In this document: one piece after another, positions 16,435 through 26,185 of the stretch
How positions within the stretch are numbered: the first letter of the stretch is position 1
Layout of the letters: every line of letters starts with the position of its first letter
Source: Campylobacterales bacterium
Lineage (GTDB): Bacteria; Campylobacterota; Campylobacteria; Campylobacterales; Sulfurimonadaceae
NCBI GenBank assembly: GCA_024277445.1
Contig: JAJRVE010000120.1
Location: forward strand, 1 to 37,993
Direction: 5' to 3'
DNA length: 37,993 bases
The notes under the pieces: model-generated
What the model saw: the letters and a program-made list of their open reading frames with translations, nothing else
The model's database searches: none
What the model was told of the DNA's origin: nothing
Position numbers and translations under genes: made by a program

Positions 16435-16587
16435 TTAACCTTCGTTTTCGATACGCTTCTTCTCTTGGAAATAGATCCAGATCATCGGTAAGATGATCAC
16501 TGTGTGAAGAAAGATCGTTAGGGTCAATGGACCCTGGTTTAGCCACCCGAAGAAACTCGGGATAACGTCTGTAAATGGTTCAAACAT
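16435..16587 (-). CDS. 50-residue single-TM protein at the end of the nor operon
   Basis: A short ORF, MFEPFTDVIPSFFGWLNQGP followed by a hydrophobic segment (LTLTIFLHTVIILPMIWIYF) and a charged tail (QEKKRIENEG). AAGGAG sits 6 nt before its ATG, 11 nt after the norB stop, so it is very probably translated. Topology is one membrane helix with a cytoplasmic basic tail, like the small accessory subunits of heme-copper oxidases (for example CcoQ). An accessory or assembly role for NorCB is inference; no family is recognised. A GC-rich hairpin follows. Confidence 0.72.
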   Translation of the reverse strand: MFEPFTDVIPSFFGWLNQGPLTLTIFLHTVIILPMIWIYFQEKKRIENEG

Positions 16588-16598
16588 AATAGTTCTCC

Positions 16599-18035
16599 TT
16601 ATCTTTCGTGTACTGGGTTTTTACCAGTAGTAAGAAGGTCTTTTGCAAGAAGTAAGAAACCTAAGAATGTAACAACACCCATAATAAGTCTCCAGTCCAT
16701 ACCTTGCGCAAACCACATACCCGCTTGACCATCAAAGTAACCTGCCCATGTAGCACCCATTTGAGCACGTGAGACAAGAACTTGAACATAACCAGCGATA
16801 GTAAGTGCAACTGTCATACCCATAACACCACCAACGATCAGAGACACTGCCCAGATAGATGACTTAGTATTGTTCATAACTTTAATGTTGTTCTTACCTT
16901 GAACCGCGATATACATCATACCGATCAAGATCGTTGCATATGCTCCGAAGAACGCAAGGTGACCGTGAGCCGATGTAAACTGTGTACCGTGTGTATAAAG
17001 GTTTACCTGTGGTAGTGTGTGGAAGAATCCCCAAACACCAGCACCAAGGAAGTTACCAAACGCATTGAACACGAACCATGTAAAGGCCGGCTTGTTTTGG
17101 ATAACTGATCTAACACTGTCTTCATCAGTATGCTCAGCATTCATCTCAGCACCTTGAGTTTTACCCCAGTCATAAAGAACGTGTACGAACATCGCAACAA
17201 GTGGTAGAGGCTCTAGTGCAGAGAATAGTGCTCCAATTTCCCACCAGTACTCAGGTGTACCGATCCAGAAGTAGTGGTGACCCATACCGAGGATACCTGA
17301 ACCAAATAGCATTGCTACTTCGATCCATAACCACATCTCAACAACTTTACGGTGCGCACCGATCATAGTAATCAAACCATAAGCAGCGATTGCACCAACA
17401 AATACTTCCCAAGTTGCTTCAACCCATAGGTGAATTACCCACCACCACCAGTACTGATCTACTGAGATGTTGTCTGTAAAGAACATACCTGCAAGGTAAA
17501 GACCAGCAAACGCGATCATGTCAGCCATAAGTACTGTAACAATACCTGTCTGCTTACCTTTAATACCTGTTAGGAATAGGTTGGCAACAAAGCCAAGCGC
17601 TACAACAACGATACCAAAGTCAGCCCAACGTGGTGCTTCGATATATTCGCGACCTTCCATAATGAACCAAATAGTTGTCTCATCTGCGGGCCCGACTTGA
17701 ACGAAGATATATACAAGTACAACAACAGCGATAGCTGCTACAAAGATCCAGTAAAGAAGTTTACCGATCTTAATACCAACGGTGTCAATTCCTGTCTCAT
17801 CTGGTAGTAACCAGTAAACAGAACCAAACATAGCAAACACCATCCATACAACAAGTGCGTTGATGTGTAGTGTTCTTGCTACTGAAAAGTCTAAGATCTC
17901 AAAAAGAAATCCTGGCATAACGTATTGAATTGCTGCAACAAGACCAAAAAGAAGTTGTGCACCAAAAAGGATAAACGCAAACGTAAAGTACCACGTTGCT
18001 AACTGTTTTGATTCATTTAAAGTACTACTTGCCAT
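16599..18035 (-). CDS. norB: Nitric oxide reductase subunit B (cNor, NorB)
   Basis: 478 residues from ATG 18035, which has AAAGGAG 5-8 nt upstream; an in-frame start at 18086 lies inside norC and is unlikely. About 12 TM helices. Metal ligands are visible: heme histidine in ARTLHINALVVW, the FeB site H-L-W-V-E-A-T-W-E with its conserved glutamate, the GMGHHYFWIG pair, and HGHLAFFGAY for hemes b and b3. There is no quinol-oxidase extension, so electrons come through NorC. Reduces 2 NO to N2O at the inner membrane. Overlaps the norC stop by 11 nt. Confidence 0.95.
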   Translation of the reverse strand: MASSTLNESKQLATWYFTFAFILFGAQLLFGLVAAIQYVMPGFLFEILDFSVARTLHINALVVWMVFAMFGSVYWLLPDETGIDTVGIKIGKLLYWIFVAAIAVVVLVYIFVQVGPADETTIWFIMEGREYIEAPRWADFGIVVVALGFVANLFLTGIKGKQTGIVTVLMADMIAFAGLYLAGMFFTDNISVDQYWWWWVIHLWVEATWEVFVGAIAAYGLITMIGAHRKVVEMWLWIEVAMLFGSGILGMGHHYFWIGTPEYWWEIGALFSALEPLPLVAMFVHVLYDWGKTQGAEMNAEHTDEDSVRSVIQNKPAFTWFVFNAFGNFLGAGVWGFFHTLPQVNLYTHGTQFTSAHGHLAFFGAYATILIGMMYIAVQGKNNIKVMNNTKSSIWAVSLIVGGVMGMTVALTIAGYVQVLVSRAQMGATWAGYFDGQAGMWFAQGMDWRLIMGVVTFLGFLLLAKDLLTTGKNPVHER

Positions 18036-18678
18036 GAACTGCTCCTTTGATTTTTCCGAAGTTTCTTGGGAAACCATTTGTATCAATAGATGACATATGT
18101 TTCAAGAAAGCAACCAAACCTTTAGCCTCTTCAGCAGTAATACCAAGATTTGGCATCATGCGTTCATGAGTAGGGTACTGAGATGGATGTTGTAAAAACT
18201 CTGCCATCGCTTCTTCTTTAGTTGGCTTACCTGTCATTGCTTGTAGTGAACCTTCTGGTCCCCAAGCTGGGTCAAGCCATGCTTTAGTAAGGTCTGGAGC
18301 ATAGTATGCGCCGTTTCCAAGTAGGGTGTGACAGTTCATACAGTTTTTCGCCTGTGAACCTAACTTACCTAAGTGGAGTAGTGCGCCTGCTTCTTCTTCT
18401 GACCAGTCGTCACGACCAAAGAAAAGCTCTTTTTCACCGATCACAGGTACTTCGTGGCCACGTTTAGCGTCCATTTCGTATGTAATCTTATAATTGATGA
18501 CGGTAGGTCCTGGAACCCGCTTCGTCACACCGTTTTTTAAGTCTTCATCGCTACCCATAGAGATTTGCATTGACGTATCAAACGTTAACCAAATCAATAG
18601 AATTGCTGCGAATCCTGTTACCCACGCTGCTGAACGTTGCCAGAAACGATTGTCACTCCATACAGATCTATTAGCCAC
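18025..18678 (-). CDS. norC: Nitric oxide reductase subunit C (NorC)
   Basis: 217 residues. One N-terminal membrane anchor (about 15-35, AAWVTGFAAILLIWLTF) and one periplasmic c-heme with C113-M-N-C116-H117, followed by LLGNGAYYAPDLTKAW, the conserved NorC block. A methionine in RMMPNLGIT is the probable axial ligand. It carries electrons from soluble cytochromes to NorB. Third-last in the transcript starting at 19043, and its end overlaps the norB start. Confidence 0.95.
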   Translation of the reverse strand: MANRSVWSDNRFWQRSAAWVTGFAAILLIWLTFDTSMQISMGSDEDLKNGVTKRVPGPTVINYKITYEMDAKRGHEVPVIGEKELFFGRDDWSEEEAGALLHLGKLGSQAKNCMNCHTLLGNGAYYAPDLTKAWLDPAWGPEGSLQAMTGKPTKEEAMAEFLQHPSQYPTHERMMPNLGITAEEAKGLVAFLKHMSSIDTNGFPRNFGKIKGAVHGK

Positions 18679-18716
18679 TGTATCCTCCTAAGTGTATTAG
18701 TAAAACTCTCATTTTA

Positions 18717-19043
18717 CTAATGTTCATTTTCTTCATGTACTTGATGCTGCATGTGATAGACCGCATGAGGAAGTAACAAGTACCCAATCATCGAAACTAT
18801 CAATGCTTTTGCCGTAAACTCACCGACATGCATCAGGCTTCCCATAATATAGAGACAGTACGCGGTAAAAAGCCAAAAGAGATAAGCAATAGGCATTGCC
18901 CAGCTCTTAAGCATCTTTACTTTGACTGCCGTATATATTCCAACATAAAATCCCCCAAATAGCATTGCCAATACAGAAGAGACAAATATTGGTAGAAAGT
19001 CGTCTAAAGCGATTTCTGGTCTGATTAAAGATGGATCCAACAT
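18717..19043 (-). CDS. Three-TM protein with His-rich tail, first gene of the nor operon
   Basis: 108 residues with three hydrophobic helices (about 17-40, 48-68, 76-97) and a C-terminal tail HAVYHMQHQVHEENEH containing five histidines. GCAAGGAG precedes ATG 19043. It starts the transcript that continues with norC and norB, 38 nt upstream of norC, and has the FNR-type promoter directly in front. The histidine tail suggests metal or heme binding, so an assembly factor or extra subunit for cNor is plausible. It is not recognised as NorD, NorE or NorF by eye. Confidence 0.72.
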   Translation of the reverse strand: MLDPSLIRPEIALDDFLPIFVSSVLAMLFGGFYVGIYTAVKVKMLKSWAMPIAYLFWLFTAYCLYIMGSLMHVGEFTAKALIVSMIGYLLLPHAVYHMQHQVHEENEH

Positions 19044-19084
19044 TTATTACTCCTTGCATTGTAATACTATTTCAGGCTGTACGG

Positions 19085-19126
19085 AGTTTATTACTTTTCT
19101 AAAAGTGAGTTCTTGATGTAAATCAA
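19085..19126 (-). promoter_or_regulatory. FNR/DNR-type class II promoter of the nor operon
   Basis: A perfect TTGAT-N4-ATCAA palindrome at 19113-19126. On the minus strand TAAACT (19090-19085) follows after exactly 22 nt, so the box centre falls at -41.5 from a predicted start near 19078. The leader is about 34 nt and ends with a strong AAGGAG. Confidence 0.75.
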
Positions 19127-19274
19127 AAGTAAATGAAATAGTGAAAAGTATTTTGTTTTTATGGCTGTTTTTATCGTCAATGAGTAAAAATAGATGAAAA
19201 AGATGCGAGCTTTAAAAGTATTAGTGATGAAGTTCTTATATAAAGTAAGTGAGTTAGTATAGTTTGAAGAAGTG

Positions 19275-19290
19275 TGAGGCAAGAGCCTCA
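19275..19290 (-). terminator. Hairpin after the Lys/Ala-rich gene
   Basis: TGAGGC and GCCTCA form a perfect 6-bp stem around AAGA, 8 nt after the stop at 19298 on the minus strand. Only a weak T-rich run follows. Probable terminator separating this gene from the nor promoter. Confidence 0.45.
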
Positions 19291-19297
19291 AGAAAGG

Positions 19298-20392
19298 TTA
19301 GCGTTTAAGATCGTAGGCAACACGGTTACGTTTGTCACGTAAGACAAGACGATGTTTAGAGAGACGTTCTACTTTATAGATACGGTGTATGTCTGTCTCG
19401 CGTGAATGCAGGTTACGTTGAACTTTTTTAATACTTAGCATGAAGATGCTCTCTTCACTTTTCCATGTTCCAGAAATCGTTAATGTACCATCATCTTCTA
19501 TCTGCTCAAGCGAGAAGCTCGTGTCCTCTTTAATGATAAGGGTAATAACTTTCTCGCTACTGACCTGTTTCCATGTACCAATCAACTTCTTGTTTGAGAC
19601 AGTCAGTGGAGCAGCTGCTACTGCAACTGGTGCAACGACAACTGCTTTTGGTGCTACTTTAGGCGTAGCTACCTTCTTTGGAGTGGCCTTTTTAGGGATA
19701 CTCTTCTTCGGTGTTGCTTTTTTAGCTTTAACCTGTTTCTTAGGTGCTTTTTTCTTAGCAGCAGCGGCTTTTTGACGCTTTTTCTCGGCGGCTTTAGCTT
19801 GTTGTGCTTTTTTCTCTTTAGCTTTCTTAGCAGCTAGCGCGTCACGTTTTTTCTTCTCAGCAGCTGCTTTCTTGCGTGCTGTCTCTTTAGCTGCAGCATC
19901 TTTTTTTGCTTTCTCTTTAGCCGCAGCTTTCTGCTTCGCACGTTTTTTGGCAGCGATAGCATCTGCTTTTTTCTTTTCTTGAGCAACTTTTTTAGCGGTT
20001 ACAGCAGCAGCCGCTGCGGCAACGGCCGCATTTTGTTTAGCGATGGCATCTGTTTTCGCTTTTGCTTCAGCCGCTTTTTTCGCATTGGCCGCATCTATCT
20101 TGGCTTTCTCTTTTGCTTTTTGTTTAGCAAGTGCATCTGCTTTTGCTTTCTCTTTAGCGGCAATAGCACGTTGACGTTCAGCATCAAGATACTCATAGAT
20201 ACGCTCTTGAAGAACATCATCTCTATCGATGGCCTCATAGCCCCCACCAGCAATAGCTTCAACCATCTGCGTGTCATGCGTTTTCATCGCTTTAAGTAAC
20301 GCGCCTTTTAGTTTAGCTTCTTCACTAACAGCAGAAACAACTTGTGTAAAAAACAAAGAGTTGAGTAATAAGATAAGAAAGGTAATACGCAA
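19298..20392 (-). CDS. Secreted Lys/Ala-rich coiled-coil protein with C-terminal beta domain
   Basis: 364 residues in three parts. A signal peptide (about 1-22) and a short folded segment (AIAGGGYEAIDRDDVLQERI) come first. Residues about 70-260 are almost only K, A, E, D and Q (K-A-K-A-D-A, A-K-K-x-A-x-x-K), a long TolA-like helix that turns into a Pro/Lys/Val-rich linker (PKKATPKKVATPKVAP). The last ~95 residues (LIGTWKQVSSEKVITLIIKEDTSF, GTLTISGTWK) look like a lipocalin-type beta-sheet domain. Probably spans periplasm or binds the wall, but no specific role can be assigned. Confidence 0.75.
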   Translation of the reverse strand: MRITFLILLLNSLFFTQVVSAVSEEAKLKGALLKAMKTHDTQMVEAIAGGGYEAIDRDDVLQERIYEYLDAERQRAIAAKEKAKADALAKQKAKEKAKIDAANAKKAAEAKAKTDAIAKQNAAVAAAAAAVTAKKVAQEKKKADAIAAKKRAKQKAAAKEKAKKDAAAKETARKKAAAEKKKRDALAAKKAKEKKAQQAKAAEKKRQKAAAAKKKAPKKQVKAKKATPKKSIPKKATPKKVATPKVAPKAVVVAPVAVAAAPLTVSNKKLIGTWKQVSSEKVITLIIKEDTSFSLEQIEDDGTLTISGTWKSEESIFMLSIKKVQRNLHSRETDIHRIYKVERLSKHRLVLRDKRNRVAYDLKR

Positions 20393-20459
20393 GATAGGCT
20401 CTCTTTTTGACTCTTATAGAAGTAAAACTACTCACTACAAAAGTATAAAATAAATTTTT

Positions 20460-20486
20460 GTGCACATAAAACGGTGTTTTGTGTAC
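20460..20486. promoter_or_regulatory. Imperfect dyad in the divergent promoter region
   Basis: The spacer between the Lys/Ala-rich gene and the siroheme reductase gene holds GTGCACATAAAAC and GTTTTGTGTAC, which pair with one mismatch and one bulge around GGT. A TAAAAT at 20615-20620 is a candidate -10 for the reductase gene. Function unproven. Confidence 0.3.
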
Positions 20487-20662
20487 CCTGTAATGATACT
20501 ATTCTAACATAAAATGTAGATGATTTCCACATGAATTATTACAAAATTCTATAGATTAGTTTCTAGTGTCTGTTTTTTAGGCAGAAAATCAAGCTAAATG
20601 TCAACATAGTGGGGTAAAATCACAGCACTAAATATAAGTATTGAACACTTTTGGAGATATAT

Positions 20663-22576
20663 ATGGTTTTATTACAAGAAGCTTTTGAAAAACGCAGTGC
20701 TAAGGTAAACAAGATCGAAAAGGTTAAAGCCCTTAAGACGCCTAAAGAGGCGTTTGAACAACTTGAAACCTATGCACGTGAAGGTTATGATGCTATTCCT
20801 GCAGAAGATCTCTCTTACTTTTTAAAGTGTTTTGGCCTTTATGACCGTCCACAGACACCTAAACAGTTTATGATTCGTGTGCGTATCCCTGGTGGACAGT
20901 TAAACAACGACCAAGCAGTTGTTCTTGGCGAACTAGCACGAGATTATGGTCAAGATTATATTGATATTACTACCCGTCAGCAGATTGAGTTTCGTTACCT
21001 TAATATCGAAGATATCCCGACGATTTTCAAGCGTATGGAAGAGATTGGCATCTCTTCTTATCAGACAGGTGTTGACAATTTCCGTAATATCGTAAATGAT
21101 CCTTTGGATGGTGACAGCTTGGATGTTATCTTACCTTCACAGCCATTGCTTGAAAAACTGCAAGCAAAGTTTCTTTATAACTATGAGTGGATCAGTGTTA
21201 TGCCACGAAAGTTCAACACGAGTATTACGGGTTCTCTCTCCAACCGTTCTAATGCCTTTGGTCAAGACTGCTGTTTTGTCTTGGCACAAAAAGATGGTCG
21301 TTATGGCTATAACCTCTATCTTGGTGGTAAAGTAGGCCAAATCGCTAAAAATGCTGATATCTTTTTAAAAGATGAAGATGAAGTTTTAGCCGCTTATCAA
21401 GCGATTATCGAGATGTTCCGTGACTATGGTTATCGTGATAACCGTAACAAAAACCGTCTATTCTTCTTAATTCAAGATGTTGGTATGGAGAACTTCTCTG
21501 CTGCGATTCGTGAGAAGTCTGGTGTTGCTTTTGCAAACGCGGGTGTTACGATGACACAGATGGATTTTGCTGATCCAGATCAGGGTAAGGTACAACTGCG
21601 TAACGGCACGTACGGCGTTCATGTCGTTGTTCCATCAGGAATCTTTGGCGGTCAAGACCTTATTAATGCGGCAGAGGCAGCGAAAACCTATGGTGACGGA
21701 CGCATTCGTTTTGATGTGGAGCAGAGTCTCTACCTTATGGGTGTTGAAGAGAGTAAGTTAGAAACACTTTTTACCCATAAACTGTTCGAAACATATAAAA
21801 GTGTTAATACTCCATACTTTAACCATATGATCGCTTGTGCGGGAACAGAGCACTGTCCTTTCGGTGTGATCCCAAACAAACCAGATGCCATCGTTATGGC
21901 AAATTACTTGAGTGAGCATGTGCCACTTGGTGATGACTCACGCATTCGTATGTATTGGTCAGCCTGTGTTAAGGGTTGTGGTATCCACGGTGTTGCAGAT
22001 GTTGGTTTTGAAGGATGTAAGGCTAAGGTAGATGGAAAAAGCGAGTACGGTGTACACATTATACTTGGCGGTAAACTAACAGGTGAGGGTGTTGAAGGTC
22101 ACGCTGTATTAAAAAGTATCCCTCTTCGTTTCGCTCCACAACTTGTTGCGCCATTGATGCAAGAGTACAAGCGTCTAAAAAAATCAGGCGAGACCTTTGA
22201 GCAGTTCAATGATCGCGTTCTTAGCAATTACTCACGTGCAGCAGTAGCCTTTATGATGCGTCTTAAAGCTTACCTTACGAGTAAAAACATAACGTTAGAC
22301 TTTGGTTTCAGAAGCGATGTGACAACGGGTAAGTTCGAGCAGTTTGAACTCTTCGACTTTGGTCGTAAACTCTACTACCAACTCCTAGAAAAAGAGGCAT
22401 ATCAATCATACGATATGTTTAAACCAACACTAAAATCCAAGTTAGACTTACCACACAAGACAGACCCATCTATCGACGAAAACCTATCAGAACTCATCTA
22501 CAAAATGATCCACCCAGATGAGGCTAAACGTGCTGAAGTGTTTACGGAACTTAATGAACTGGTTGCTATCTATTAG
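20663..22576 (+). CDS. Siroheme nitrite/sulfite reductase
   Basis: 637 residues from ATG 20663, with TGGAG upstream; an in-frame TTG at 20651 is part of the leader. It has the duplicated NIR/SIR layout: ferredoxin-like half-domains (RVRIPGGQLNNDQAVVLGELARDYG, DITTRQQIEFR) and the siroheme/4Fe-4S ligands C-A-G-T-E-H-C (about 392-398) and C-V-K-G-C (about 435-439). It reduces nitrite to ammonium or sulfite to sulfide in the cytoplasm with six electrons. Sequence alone does not separate the two activities. The SUMT at 10242-10976 could supply its siroheme. Confidence 0.87.
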   Translation: MVLLQEAFEKRSAKVNKIEKVKALKTPKEAFEQLETYAREGYDAIPAEDLSYFLKCFGLYDRPQTPKQFMIRVRIPGGQLNNDQAVVLGELARDYGQDYIDITTRQQIEFRYLNIEDIPTIFKRMEEIGISSYQTGVDNFRNIVNDPLDGDSLDVILPSQPLLEKLQAKFLYNYEWISVMPRKFNTSITGSLSNRSNAFGQDCCFVLAQKDGRYGYNLYLGGKVGQIAKNADIFLKDEDEVLAAYQAIIEMFRDYGYRDNRNKNRLFFLIQDVGMENFSAAIREKSGVAFANAGVTMTQMDFADPDQGKVQLRNGTYGVHVVVPSGIFGGQDLINAAEAAKTYGDGRIRFDVEQSLYLMGVEESKLETLFTHKLFETYKSVNTPYFNHMIACAGTEHCPFGVIPNKPDAIVMANYLSEHVPLGDDSRIRMYWSACVKGCGIHGVADVGFEGCKAKVDGKSEYGVHIILGGKLTGEGVEGHAVLKSIPLRFAPQLVAPLMQEYKRLKKSGETFEQFNDRVLSNYSRAAVAFMMRLKAYLTSKNITLDFGFRSDVTTGKFEQFELFDFGRKLYYQLLEKEAYQSYDMFKPTLKSKLDLPHKTDPSIDENLSELIYKMIHPDEAKRAEVFTELNELVAIY

Positions 22577-22580
22577 GTTT

Positions 22581-22608
22581 AAAGCGGGCAGTGCTCTTGC
22601 CCTTTATT
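22581..22608 (+). terminator. Terminator-like hairpin after the siroheme reductase
   Basis: GGGCA (22586-22590) pairs with TGCCC (22598-22602), with flanking AAAG/CTTT adding pairs across a one-base bulge, followed by TTTATT. It lies 5 nt after the stop. Confidence 0.5.
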
Positions 22609-22697
22609 ACAGTTAGTTAAGAGATGGGTATATAAACCTGTTGACTCTGTGCAAAATGTCATATTAATACCTTCAAAATAAAACAAATTAGGAAGTC

Positions 22698-23633
22698 ATG
22701 TTTAGTATATTTAGCTCTGAAACGGCGACAACAGCTGTAAACATTATAGTTATTTTGGGGTTTTTACTCAGCGTGGCCTATCTCTTCGTTTGGATCTTAC
22801 GAAAAATACGTCCTGAAGTTGTGGATGAACGGTTTACAAAAAAACTAGAGACATCAACAAGTAAGCAAAATATTTTTGCTTTTGCATCGGTTGTTCTCGC
22901 ATCTACACTATTTGATCTGTTCAACGATAGCAATTACAAGATGATTTGGATTGTGATTATTATCTCTATCTTGACCATTTTGTTCCATTTCATTTACGAC
23001 AAAGTCGCGCATACTAATGAAGCAATACGTCATCAACATGAATACAATACCCATTTGACGCTTATTGAAAAGATCATGCAGTGTAAAGGCTATAACCTTA
23101 TCCTTAATGCCGTTGCCATTGAAAAGATAGAGAACCGTTCAGAAGAGATATATATTTTTACAGAAAACTTAACGACCGACATACCTAAAGATGCCATCTC
23201 AGACTTAAAAGATGATCATGACAATATTGGACTTTTTGCTGACTTGGTTCAAGTTAACATTCCTAAAGGTAAAAAGTACACCTATTTTTTGAAAAACAAT
23301 CTTGAAAATATTGCCTATATCAAAGATTACTACGCTTATCACCTTTCAAGTCATAATTTACGTGCTTATGCTAAAAATATCGCTTTTTACCTTGTTGAGC
23401 CACAAGACTTTACCTTCTTTTCTGAGCTCTACCACTATAAAGATGATCTCATGCATGACATGTCATTTGAATGGCTACCTTCATTGGGAGAACTTGGTGA
23501 TCCAGATAAGCAGTTTTATTTGGAGTTGAGTTCCTCACAGGTTCAAAACATCAATGAGATTATCGTTGAGTTGAAAAGTAGTGCATTACGTTTTAAGCAT
23601 CAAAGTATAGAAGGAACAGCAGATGAGTCATAA
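22698..23633 (+). CDS. Membrane-anchored protein of unknown function, paralogue 1
   Basis: 311 residues. Three hydrophobic helices lie in the first ~100 residues (about 12-34, 54-70, 79-99), then a soluble domain (about 115-305). That domain contains YNLILNAVAIEKIENRSEEIYIFTENLTTDIP, KYTYFLKNN, FYLVEP, and FYLELSS. The same pattern recurs in the next gene, so the two are tandem, diverged paralogues. The gene overlaps its neighbour by 11 nt. No catalytic motif or named family is recognised; the layout is a cytosolic sensor-like domain held at the membrane. Confidence 0.65.
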   Translation: MFSIFSSETATTAVNIIVILGFLLSVAYLFVWILRKIRPEVVDERFTKKLETSTSKQNIFAFASVVLASTLFDLFNDSNYKMIWIVIIISILTILFHFIYDKVAHTNEAIRHQHEYNTHLTLIEKIMQCKGYNLILNAVAIEKIENRSEEIYIFTENLTTDIPKDAISDLKDDHDNIGLFADLVQVNIPKGKKYTYFLKNNLENIAYIKDYYAYHLSSHNLRAYAKNIAFYLVEPQDFTFFSELYHYKDDLMHDMSFEWLPSLGELGDPDKQFYLELSSSQVQNINEIIVELKSSALRFKHQSIEGTADES

Positions 23634-24300
23634 TTTTTTTCTTGATGTTGTTATTATTGTTTTTATACAATCGGTCTTACTTTTAATATATCTATTATTT
23701 AACCGAAAGTTTAAGCGTAAGAATGACCCTCTTCATGAGAAGTTAAATGTTCTCAACGCTATTTTAAGCTCTACTAAGCATGATAAGATTTTACAGCTTG
23801 ATAAGATCAAAGAGTTAGAACTTGGCTCTAGTGAAGTATTTGTCTTTTCAAAAGACCTTTATCGAGATGTTCAAAACAGTGGCCAGTTTTCTAAAGATAT
23901 GCACAATGTGGGTACCTTTTATCAGACCGTTAAACAAAATATAGCTGAAAACAGTGCACGCTATACCTATTTTTTAAAACAAGATTCTCACTTAAAACAT
24001 TTTTTACACAGTTTTGACGAAGCTTATAAAGATATAGATACCCTGCATGATAAAGTCTCATTTTACATCATACCTTCAGAGAAATATTTTTTTTATGATG
24101 AGATATATCTTTATAAGTCAGCGGATGGTGAATACACTGCGTATGAGTTTTTACCTTCTATTTCTGATGAAGAACAGCAGGTATTGTTCTTTTTAGAACT
24201 AGATGAAAAACAAGTAATACGCTTGATCTCCATTAAAGATAGCCTTATAGAAAATTATCCTCATCAAGATATTAACATGCTTGTTCAAGATGGGAACTAG
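23623..24300 (+). CDS. Membrane-anchored protein of unknown function, paralogue 2
   Basis: 225 residues with one N-terminal helix (about 3-24) and a soluble domain parallel to that of the preceding protein: EVFVFSKDLYRDVQ against EIYIFTENLTTDIP, RYTYFLKQD against KYTYFLKNN, VSFYIIPSEKYFFYDEIYLYK against IAFYLVEPQDFTFFSELYHYK. AAGGA precedes the ATG inside the upstream gene. Its stop directly abuts the next start. The duplication inside one operon suggests the two form a hetero-oligomer; inference only. Confidence 0.65.
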   Translation: MSHNFFLDVVIIVFIQSVLLLIYLLFNRKFKRKNDPLHEKLNVLNAILSSTKHDKILQLDKIKELELGSSEVFVFSKDLYRDVQNSGQFSKDMHNVGTFYQTVKQNIAENSARYTYFLKQDSHLKHFLHSFDEAYKDIDTLHDKVSFYIIPSEKYFFYDEIYLYKSADGEYTAYEFLPSISDEEQQVLFFLELDEKQVIRLISIKDSLIENYPHQDINMLVQDGN

Positions 24301-24555
24301 ATGGAAGAACTTAGTCTTGCAGATGCCATTGGAGCAGTTGGTGTGTCCATTGTAATAGTTGCGTATTTTTTACTGCAAATTGAACGACTCAACACTAAGG
24401 GGATGACATTTTCTCTTTTAAATGTCATAGGTTCTTTGTTGATTTTGTACTCATTAATGCATAATTGGAACTTCGCTTCTGTTCTGATTGAAGTATTTTG
24501 GATACTCATTAGTTTACTTGGGATCATCCGATACTATATACATAAAAAAACGTAA
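24301..24555 (+). CDS. CBU_0592-like small membrane protein
   Basis: 84 residues with three TM helices (about 7-26, 33-52, 58-78) and the pattern IGAVGVSIVIVAYFLLQIERLNTKGMTFSLLNVIGSLLILYSL, which matches small membrane proteins annotated as the CBU_0592 family. Its start codon follows the previous stop directly (TAG-ATG), so it is the third gene of the operon. Function unknown. Confidence 0.65.
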   Translation: MEELSLADAIGAVGVSIVIVAYFLLQIERLNTKGMTFSLLNVIGSLLILYSLMHNWNFASVLIEVFWILISLLGIIRYYIHKKT

Positions 24556-24660
24556 TCATAAAATAAACAGTTATAAGCTTACTCACTTTTAGCTCTGTAC
24601 TTTTAGTCACAGAGATAATTCTGCGATACCGCTACTATTGCAGTAAAAAAGGAATAGTTC

Positions 24661-25889
<1,229 letters not shown>

Positions 25890-25898
25890 GGAATTAAA

Positions 25899-26114
25899 AT
25901 GAGAACAGAAGAACTAACAGCAAAAGCACTACAAACAGCAAACATCGACCCTTACCAACTGGCTATCGCCGTGGCTAAGCGTTCAGAAGACCTACTTAAC
26001 GGTGCTAAAAGCAAGTTAAACGTAGACCTTAAGACAATGAAAGCAGCAGACCTTGCATTGATGGAGATCGCTGAAGGCGTTGTCTCTATCAAAGGTTTTT
26101 TCGACAAAGAGTAA
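25899..26114 (+). CDS. rpoZ: RNA polymerase omega subunit
   Basis: 71 residues. MRTEELTAKALQ...NRYQLAIAVAKRSEDLL-type pattern (here DPYQLAIAVAKRSEDLLNG), then KTMKAADLALMEIAEG, matches the short epsilonproteobacterial omega. AAGGAATTAAA precedes the start. It lies between pyrH and rsh, the usual Campylobacterota order, which supports the call. Confidence 0.93.
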   Translation: MRTEELTAKALQTANIDPYQLAIAVAKRSEDLLNGAKSKLNVDLKTMKAADLALMEIAEGVVSIKGFFDKE

Positions 26115-26185
26115 CCCTTTTGGGGCACTTGCCTCATCCTCCTTCCACCCCACATAAAAATCATAATATTTTTTAATTTACCCCT

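Noticed and set aside
19091-19291. 66-residue minus-strand ORF in the nor promoter region
   Set aside because: It overlaps the FNR-type box, -10 and the hairpin at 19275-19290, and its composition (F, K, I, T, Y, S) is that of random AT-rich DNA.
19440-20299. Plus-strand ORFs opposite the Lys/Ala-rich gene
   Set aside because: They are antisense shadows of a low-complexity codon pattern; Phe/Leu/Cys-rich peptides follow directly from AAG/GCN codons on the other strand.
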